A stretch of 15,267 nucleotides of DNA from the NCBI GenBank assembly GCA_937970115.1, contig CALBVO010000004.1, forward strand, positions 1 through 15,267. Reading direction: 5' to 3'. Source of the stretch: Minisyncoccota bacterium (GTDB lineage: Bacteria; Patescibacteriota; Minisyncoccia; Phycocordibacterales; UBA1006). Position numbers and translations under genes: made by a program. This document shows, piece after piece, positions 5,471 to 11,800 of this stretch. Numbering within the stretch: position 1 is the stretch's first letter; every line of letters starts with the position of its first letter. A model generated the notes under the pieces. That model was given only the letters and a program-made list of their open reading frames with translations, ran no database searches and was not told the origin of the DNA.

Positions 5471-6826
5471 ACTGCTACTGATGTAGCTAATCAAAACCTG
5501 ATTAATCTCGATAATGATGACACTGACAGTGATGGGAATCCAGACGCAAACGAAGATGCCGGGAATAATGGTGGAGACGGGAATGGTGACGGTATCCCAG
5601 ATAGTCAGCAATCTGACGTATCAGGAACCCAAAATCCATTAACAGGAGACTACACAACTATTGAAGCCTCAGGAGGATGTACCTTTATCACAGAAAACGT
5701 AGCCTTAGCCGAAGGGTCATTAGCGGCACAAGATCCATCATTTGAATATCCTGTAGGACTTGTTGACTTCCAGGTACGATGTACAACACCAGGAGAATCA
5801 TCTGATGTAACCATTTACTACGGTCAAGAATATGATACTTTGGACTGGGTATGGCGAAAGTTTGATTCATTAGGTAATGCTTATTCAGATATTTCATCAC
5901 TTGTCATATATGGAACCGCAGATCTTGATGGTGATTCTGTTGGCGACGTTACCACTACATCGTTTACCGTAACTGATGGAGACCCAGCAACCGATGAAGA
6001 TGGTATTGCAGATGGATTTATTAATGACCCATCGGGGCCAGCGACTGTCATCGCATCTTCTTCAGGAAGTGGTTCACGTGGTGGAAGCGTTCGTCATACT
6101 TGTGAGGATCCAACAGCCTTGAATTATGATGATTCAGGTTTTGGGCGCCATAAAAAATCACTCTGCAAATACCCGCAACCAGTAACCACTCCGGTTACCG
6201 ATACTCTCGGCGCAGGTCAACAATGCTCACCATCCCAACTCCTCACCCAAAACATGAGAGCAGGAGCACGTAATGGACAATTCCACTCATACACCGGAGA
6301 AACCGTACGAGAAGTAAAAATACTCCAAGCTCACATGAACCGATTAGGATTCAATAGTGGGCCAGTAGACGGAATCCTAGGACCCATCACTGACGGAGCT
6401 ATCAAACGTATGCAAAAATTCCTTGGTACCTTCCAGGATGGATATGTAGGACCTATTACGCAGTCATTGATTAACAATAGTTGTGGTGAAGAGGTGCCTG
6501 TTGTAACAAAACCGGTACTCGACATTGCACAATGTCCATTCTTTACCGAATATTACAAACAAGGAGATACGGGGCCAGAAATCACGAAAATCCAAACCTT
6601 CTTGCAAAACGAAGGACTCCTTACCGCAACACCAAATGGGAATTATGGCCCTGCAACCGCAGCAGCTATTAATGCCTTCCAATCTAAATACGCATCAGAT
6701 GTACTGGCACCATGGAACCTTACAAAACCAACCGGTCGTTGGTATCAATCAACACGTAAAAAAGCTAACGAGGTAGCAGGATGTTCAGAGGGAACTATTA
6801 CTCTTGATAACGGCGTGAGTATTTAA
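5459..6826 (+). pseudogene. Surface protein with choice-of-anchor U-like and two peptidoglycan-binding domains, 5'-truncated
   Basis: About 455 residues of an exported protein remain, without start codon or signal peptide; the frame closes at TAA 5438-5440. An internal TTG at 5840 could give only a partial product. In order: an Asp-rich, thrombospondin-3-like calcium loop (DNDDTDSDGNPDANED, nt 5513-5600); a domain resembling choice-of-anchor U (GDGIPDSQQ... to DGDPATDEDGIADGFINDP, nt 5590-6045); a Ser/Gly linker ending SRGGSVR; a C-DP-A-NY motif (CEDPTALNYDDSG); a first peptidoglycan-binding domain (VREVKILQAHMNRLGF...DGYVGPITQSLI, nt 6220-6480); and a second one (GPEITKIQTFLQNEGLL...YGPATAAAINAFQ, nt 6530-6690). 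The first peptidoglycan-binding domain closely matches the one ending the protein at 8894-14776. It was probably a cell-wall-anchored adhesin or structural protein. The left junction with recombinase DNA lies at about 5460-5480. Confidence 0.75.
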
Positions 6827-6858
6827 TTAAAAAACCACCTCAGGGTGGTTTTTTAATT
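6825..6858. terminator. Bidirectional terminator
   Basis: A 15-bp stem, AATTAAAAAACCACC (6825-6839) with GGTGGTTTTTTAATT (6844-6858), closes on a TCAG loop. It ends both the surface protein gene and the convergent antitoxin gene. Confidence 0.9.
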
Positions 6859-7064
6859 TATTCTTCTAGTAATTCTTGCACTTTGTCTTTTTTAAGAAAT
6901 TTTTGAATCTCATCTTGTATTTCAACATTTGTTTGATCAAGTTTTGTAATAATTACCCAGGGTTTATTTCTTTTTACGATGATAACTGGTTCTTCCTTGT
7001 AGTAGGCGGTATCAATAACGTCTTGAAATTCGGCCCTTGCCTGTGTTGCTTTGACTATTTTCAT
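6858..7064 (-). CDS. Phd/YefM-type antitoxin, orphan
   Basis: The product has 68 residues. The N-terminal half MKIVKATQARAEFQDVID, then EPVIIVKRNKPWVIITK, has the Phd/YefM pattern: a start of the form M-x-V/I-x3-A/E-x-R-x-x-F, a short helix, and a strand containing V-I-V-x-R-x-x-P. This half dimerises and binds DNA. The C-terminal half (VEIQDEIQKFLKKDKVQELLEE) is helical and charged and would normally wrap the cognate toxin. No toxin gene follows: after the stop at 6858 come only a terminator and the convergent surface-protein remnant. None precedes it either. It may be a solitary regulator, a remnant of a toxin-antitoxin pair, or an anti-toxin against elements elsewhere. A -10 (TATAGA) and a nested inverted-repeat operator lie immediately upstream. 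Confidence 0.75.
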   Translation of the reverse strand: MKIVKATQARAEFQDVIDTAYYKEEPVIIVKRNKPWVIITKLDQTNVEIQDEIQKFLKKDKVQELLEE

Positions 7065-7077
7065 ATATAAATATTCT

Positions 7078-7141
7078 ATACTTTTAATACATTTTATGCA
7101 AATTGTATTAAAAGTATTAAAAATACTATTTGCACAAAATG
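7078..7141. promoter_or_regulatory. Nested inverted repeats: probable antitoxin operator
   Basis: A perfect 14-bp inverted repeat, ATACTTTTAATACA (7078-7091) and TGTATTAAAAGTAT (7104-7117), overlaps the antitoxin -10. Its spacer begins a second inverted repeat, CATTTTATGCAAAT (7090-7103) with ATTTGCACAAAATG (7128-7141), 13 of 14 matching. A third palindrome, AGTATT-AAA-AATACT, lies at 7113-7127. The array spans both divergent promoters, so the same protein could control the antitoxin and the GlsB-type operon. Confidence 0.6.
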
Positions 7142-7158
7142 TACATTTAGTATATAAT
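7130..7158 (+). promoter_or_regulatory. Promoter of the GlsB-type operon
   Basis: TATAAT at 7153-7158 has TTGCAC at 7130-7135, 17 bases upstream. The -35 lies inside the inverted repeat at 7128-7141, so a bound repressor would block it. The leader to the ATG at 7212 would be about 45 bases. Confidence 0.5.
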
Positions 7159-7211
7159 ATAGTTATTAGATTGTTACAACCAAAATTTATACGTTAATTT
7201 TATTATATTAT

Positions 7212-7460
7212 ATGAACATTTTACTTTGGATTATATTTGGGGCTATCGCGGGATGGCTCGCCACATTATTAAAATCAAATACAGGATCAAAAGGATTACT
7301 TGGAAATACTCTTATAGGGATTATCGGTTCGTTTATTGGAGGATTCATATTTAACTTCTTTGGTGGTTCAGGGGTAACAGGATTTAATTTCTACAGCATG
7401 CTCGTTGCTGTTGTAGGTGCTATTATTACGCTTACTTTTGTTAATCTATTACGAAAATAA
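7212..7460 (+). CDS. GlsB/YeaQ/YmgE-type (transglycosylase-associated) membrane protein
   Basis: The product has 82 residues, the normal length for this family. Three Gly-rich membrane helices are visible: LLWIIFGAIAGWLATLL, LLGNTLIGIIGSFIGGFIFNFFGG, and FYSMLVAVVGAIITLTFVNLL. The GAIAGWLA and LIGIIGSFIGG patterns with Gly at helix-packing positions are typical of the family. Members are small inner-membrane proteins often induced by envelope or general stress; a molecular activity is not known. It is the first gene of an apparent three-gene operon (8 bases to the next gene), which pairs it with two exported proteins and suggests a cell-envelope role. Confidence 0.85.
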   Translation: MNILLWIIFGAIAGWLATLLKSNTGSKGLLGNTLIGIIGSFIGGFIFNFFGGSGVTGFNFYSMLVAVVGAIITLTFVNLLRK

Positions 7461-7467
7461 TATTATT

Positions 7468-7989
7468 ATGAAAAGAAAAGGACATAAAAAACGAATAATA
7501 GAGAGTATGATTTTGTCAACGCTTATGTTTATAGGTTTTGCCGCATTGCTTACTGGTGCCAGTTCAATTATTAACGCCGAAGAAAATGTATTAGATGACG
7601 ATAATAATATTGTTGCTATCGCAAATAATCAAATTTCTGTTGTTGCTACTGAGTCTGATTTATATGAGTATGCAGATATGCTGACTCAAGAACACGAAGA
7701 TATTACAAATATTAATGTACATGAAAAATCAATTACGGTAGAATCAATAGGTACTGAAAATATTTTAGGTTTTATTCCCCAGGAAGAAAGCTATACAACA
7801 AAAGTAGCATTTGACGGCAATAATGGTGTTGATATTTCTATTTCTGAATCAGGTAATAATTTATCCGAAACAGAAATAGAATTCCTAGAAGAAAATATAC
7901 AACGGCAAATTGTTGTTCCTGCTAACACTGAAATTACACCATATGATAAGGCGGTATTAATACGTTCTGCTGTTATCAATTTAGTCTAA
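7468..7989 (+). CDS. Secreted protein with an LGFIP-type domain
   Basis: The product has 173 residues from the ATG at 7468, only 8 bases after the GlsB-type stop. In-frame starts further left (for example 7417) overlap the previous gene and delay the signal peptide, so they were rejected. A basic N-terminus (MKRKGHKKR) and hydrophobic core (SMILSTLMFIGFAALLTG) form a signal peptide, cleaved near ASSIINA. Residues about 60-130 match the next gene in pattern: S-D-L, hydrophobic, then DITNINV, then NILGFIPQEESYTTKV, then DG...DISIS. I know no name for this domain. Similar short domains occur in exported CPR proteins. The C-terminus (LSETEIEFLEENIQRQIV) is helical. It is cotranscribed with its neighbours. 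Confidence 0.75.
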   Translation: MKRKGHKKRIIESMILSTLMFIGFAALLTGASSIINAEENVLDDDNNIVAIANNQISVVATESDLYEYADMLTQEHEDITNINVHEKSITVESIGTENILGFIPQEESYTTKVAFDGNNGVDISISESGNNLSETEIEFLEENIQRQIVVPANTEITPYDKAVLIRSAVINLV

Positions 7990-8029
7990 AATAATCAAAT
8001 ACATTATTAAAAATAATTTTTTAAAAAAC

Positions 8030-8767
8030 ATGAAAAATACTATTAACATAACCTTAGCTTTATCACTTTTTGTGATTCCTTCGGTAAGTTTTGCTCAATT
8101 AAATACTAATCTTGATTCTCAAGTTGAAATTTTTGCTGATGCAGAATCTGTCGTAGATAATACTATAGATGCAACAGCAAATACGGGTATAACTACTAAA
8201 TCTAATACTAATGCTGGAATTAATTTGGATACGAATACAAACGTAAGATTAGATTCACAAACAAACAGCGAAACTAATACAGAATCAAATACTAATTTGG
8301 ACTCAATGATTAAGGTTGATGGAGACACATCACCAATTACTATTACATCATCAGCACAGGTTCAATCAGAAAATGATCTTGAGATATTTACTAAAAACCA
8401 TCTACAGAAGAATAAAAATATCACAGAGGTTCAGGTCGCAAATAACGTCAATCAAGAGAATAACATTTCTGTTACCTATAGGCATGATGCCAAACTCTTT
8501 GGATTTATACCAACAAAAGTTAATTCAAAAACAAGCGTTAAAGCACAAGCAGATGGATCTGTTAAAACTGATGTTGCAATATCATGGTGGGCATTTTTTA
8601 CAACAGGTAAAACAGTAGATAGATCAAAATTACAGTCAAATATTGAAGGTAATACACGTATCAAAAATAATATTTCTGCAAATGCATCAGCACAAGCACA
8701 AGCAGAAATCGTTGAGGCAATAACTGCAGAAATTGAAGCTCACATATCAACAAAAATTGATGCTTAG
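8030..8767 (+). CDS. Secreted protein, Asn/Thr-rich stretch plus LFGFIP-type domain
   Basis: The product has 245 residues. The signal peptide MKNTINITLALSLFVIPSVSFA is cleaved after residue 22. Residues about 40-95 are low-complexity, dominated by T-N, N-T and S-N pairs (TKSNTNAGINLDTNTN, TNSETNTESNTN). Residues about 115-195 form the same domain as the preceding gene: ENDLEIF, NITEVQVANNV, ISVTYRHDAKLFGFIPTKV, then DGSVKTDVAISWWAFFTTG. The C-terminus is a long Ala/Glu helix (SANASAQAQAEIVEAITAEI). It is the last gene of the operon, 40 bases after the previous stop, with a strong terminator behind it. It is probably an exported periplasmic or surface protein. The function is unknown. Confidence 0.8.
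   Translation: MKNTINITLALSLFVIPSVSFAQLNTNLDSQVEIFADAESVVDNTIDATANTGITTKSNTNAGINLDTNTNVRLDSQTNSETNTESNTNLDSMIKVDGDTSPITITSSAQVQSENDLEIFTKNHLQKNKNITEVQVANNVNQENNISVTYRHDAKLFGFIPTKVNSKTSVKAQADGSVKTDVAISWWAFFTTGKTVDRSKLQSNIEGNTRIKNNISANASAQAQAEIVEAITAEIEAHISTKIDA
8180..8310 (+). repeat. Low-complexity Asn/Thr/Ser-rich coding repeat
   Basis: Repeated AAYACN units encode runs of TN/NT/SN pairs (residues about 50-94). The repetition is imperfect at DNA level, so it is old or selected for composition and is unlikely to be a slipping microsatellite. Confidence 0.5.
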
Positions 8768-8776
8768 CATATAAAT

Positions 8777-8813
8777 AATGAAAAAGAACTATTAAATATA
8801 GTTCTTTTTCATT
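8777..8813. terminator. Terminator of the three-gene operon
   Basis: AATGAAAAAGAACTA (8777-8791) pairs with TAGTTCTTTTTCATT (8799-8813), a 15-bp stem with a 7-base loop. The core AAAAAGAACTA is shared with the terminator at 4717. Confidence 0.88.
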
Positions 8814-8831
8814 TCTCATTACAAATATCAT

Positions 8832-8861
8832 TTGCGCAATGTTGTTCAGTCAACGTATAAT
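8832..8861 (+). promoter_or_regulatory. Promoter of the giant surface protein gene
   Basis: TATAAT at 8856-8861, with TTGCGC at 8832-8837 as a plausible -35 (18-base spacing). The leader to the ATG at 8894 is about 25 bases and contains no obvious Shine-Dalgarno sequence. Confidence 0.5.
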
Positions 8862-8893
8862 TAGATTACTTATTAATAATTAATTATTGCTAC

Positions 8894-11800
8894 ATGATTA
8901 TCAAACATTTTACACGTATTATTCGTTTAATGGCTGTTACTACGTTCGCCATTTTTTTTGCATTTATGCCATATGGATTTACGCACCTGGAAGATATTGA
9001 TTTTTCCGGATTTGAATCTATTTCTCTTCTTGAGAAAAACCAAGTTGAAGCTATGGCTATTTTGCCGTATACGGCTACTGATGACGGAATCAACTATCTA
9101 TCAGGTACATCATTATCACGAATTAATGATGGGAACATTGCGACTGATGGGGTTAACAGCTATCAGGTTCATCCTAGTAATGCTGTTGGTAAAACTATCA
9201 CGATGACCTTTGCGTCACCAGTAAATATCGAGAGTATTGATTTCTATAATCGAACCAGTTGTTGTCAAAATAGAATTGATGGTGCAGACATGATTTTTAA
9301 AGATTCATCCGGAGGGACAATCTATACTTATACTTTTGCGGGAACAGGTAATTTTGTAACTATTACTGACCCAGCGGGAGATATTTTAAATGTAAAAACT
9401 GTCGAATTAACAAATTTCCAAGGAAATTCACAAAACTTTCGAGAGATTGCATTTAACGAGGCAGAGATTCCAGCACCAGGAGGTGTTTCAACAGATCTAA
9501 CCTTATGGCTAGACGCTGATGATGCTGCGACCTTGTATCAAGAACCCGGGTGCATGAATCTAGCAACAGCAGGGCAAGGTGTTGGATGTTGGCAAGATAA
9601 ATCAGGGCAAAATAATCATGTAACAGGTACTGCCGAACCAACTGTTTTGGCAGCTAGTTTAAATGGTAAAACTACATTAGATTTCGCATCTGATTCACTG
9701 GCAACACCAGACGGAGATCAAATTACTTCAAACACTGGGTATACGAAATTTGCCGTAGTTAAATTTGATGCAGGTGGAAGTAATAATATTATTTCATCAA
9801 GCCCAGGAACTCATGCTTTTTGGGGAAATGGGGGAACACAAATCGCTATGTGGCATAGTGGAACATTTATCAATAGTGGTAATTTAGGAATATCAAATTA
9901 TCAAATTGGTGTGGGGCGATATGGAACACCTGATGGAGAAATAAGTATTATCAATGTAGATGGAACCGAGGTTGATACTGATACTGCTACGCGTAATTTT
10001 AATTCTACTAATCAAGTAACACGGATCGGTTCACATGGATCTGGTAACAATTTAAATGGTCAATTAGCCGAAGCGATTGTCTATGACCGAGCTCTTACTG
10101 ATGATGAGATTGATAAAGTTGAATGTTATTTATCTGCAAAATGGGGAATTGCGGTATCCAGTGATTGCCAATTACAGGTTAGCGTAACAACATTATCTAT
10201 TCCTGAAAACGCCGGGACTGAAACATTTACCGTCGAATTAGGAGAACAACCAGCAACTGATGTTGTGGTTGATATTTCAAGTGCTAACACCGCAGAAGCA
10301 ACAGTGAGCCCGGCAACATTAACCTTTACCGATACTAATTGGAATGTAGCACAGACCGTAACGGTAACGGGTGTTGATGACAGTAATCGAGGAGATGATA
10401 CAACCACTATTACGGTATCGGTAAATGACGCTGTTAGTGATGATAATTTTGATGCAGCAAATGATGTAATCATAGATATTAGTCTTCTCAGTGATGAACC
10501 TTTGGTATCACCTGGTGGAATTGCTGTTGGACTTGCCGCATGGGTCAAGGCTGATAATGGTATTTTAGGTAGTCCAATTACCGCATGGGAAAACGCTGCT
10601 ATAGCATCTGACCCAATAATTATTGGAACACCTGATTTTGAGGCAGAATCAATTAACTTTAATCCGGCGGTATCATTTCAAGGGGTCACTACCAATGAAT
10701 ATATAAATTTTGGAAATATTGTTAATGGGTGGAATGAGGCGCAGGCATTTATGGTTGCCGCACAGGACAATGAAAATGTCGTTAATGGACAGGAAACAGG
10801 TCATTGGCGTATTGGAGGAAATTCAAATAGTCATAATACCTGGGTCAATGAATTATTATATGAATCATTTGGAAATAATAGTCGAATTAATAACATAACA
10901 ACACCGACCAGCACACATATCCCACATCTTTATAGTGCCAGTCAGTCATCAACAAACCAGTCAAATCTGTATTGGAATGGAGAAAATTTCCATACCAGTA
11001 CTCGTGGTTCTCTCTTTGGAAATCAACCTGTTTGGCTAGGGCGTAACCGAGGTGGAGGTCGTTATCTAGGAGATATTCCAGAATTTATTTTATATGATGC
11101 GCCACTTTCAGCAGGGGATAAAAACCGTGTTGATTCATATTTAGCCTTAAAATACGGTATTAGTTTAGACCAATCAACACCTACTGATTACATTGCCAGT
11201 GATGGAACAACCCAGATCTGGGACGCAAATATTCCAAGCGCCAGCACCTATAATCATGATATTGCTGGAATCGGTCGAGATGATGATTCTGGATTAGGAC
11301 AAGTAAAATCTCGTTCAATGAGTGAGGATGGATTCGTTATTATCGAAGCCGAAGCTGAAGGAACAAACACTGCGAATAATTTTACTGATATTGATAATCT
11401 AGAATTTTTGACCTGGGCAAATGATGATGGCAACCTCCAGATTTCTAATAATGAAATTCCAACAGGGTTACCTGTGGCTGCCAATGTTCGTTTGAATCGA
11501 CAATGGCAAGTCCAACACCACGGTGACCTAGGGTCAGTAATGGTTTCGTTTGATTTGGCAGACCAGCCATTAATTGATACCACGTCTGCTGGTGACTATG
11601 CATTGCTCATTGATACTGATGCAGATTTCTCTGATGCGGCAGTGCACACAACAGGAGCAAATATTAATGGAGATGAGATTGTCTTTAGCGGTGTATCATT
11701 TACCGATAGAGATTATTTCACCTTGGCAGGTCCACCAAAACCAGCACCAGGAGGAGTCGGATCCGACCTATGGTTAAAGGCTGATAAGGGGACCGATACA

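Noticed and set aside
7065..7211. Possible riboswitch in the 147-base leader region
   Set aside because: The inverted repeats are A+T-rich, overlap both promoters and are better explained as protein-binding sites. No known aptamer core was recognised.
7417..7467. Extended start for the LGFIP-type secreted protein
   Set aside because: It overlaps the GlsB-type gene out of frame and places 17 residues before a normal basic signal peptide start at 7468.
10126..10548. Minus-strand open frame of 140 residues inside the giant gene
   Set aside because: It is the antisense of the Calx-beta-like module, with a Val/Ser/Thr-rich composition expected from reversed beta-domain codons.
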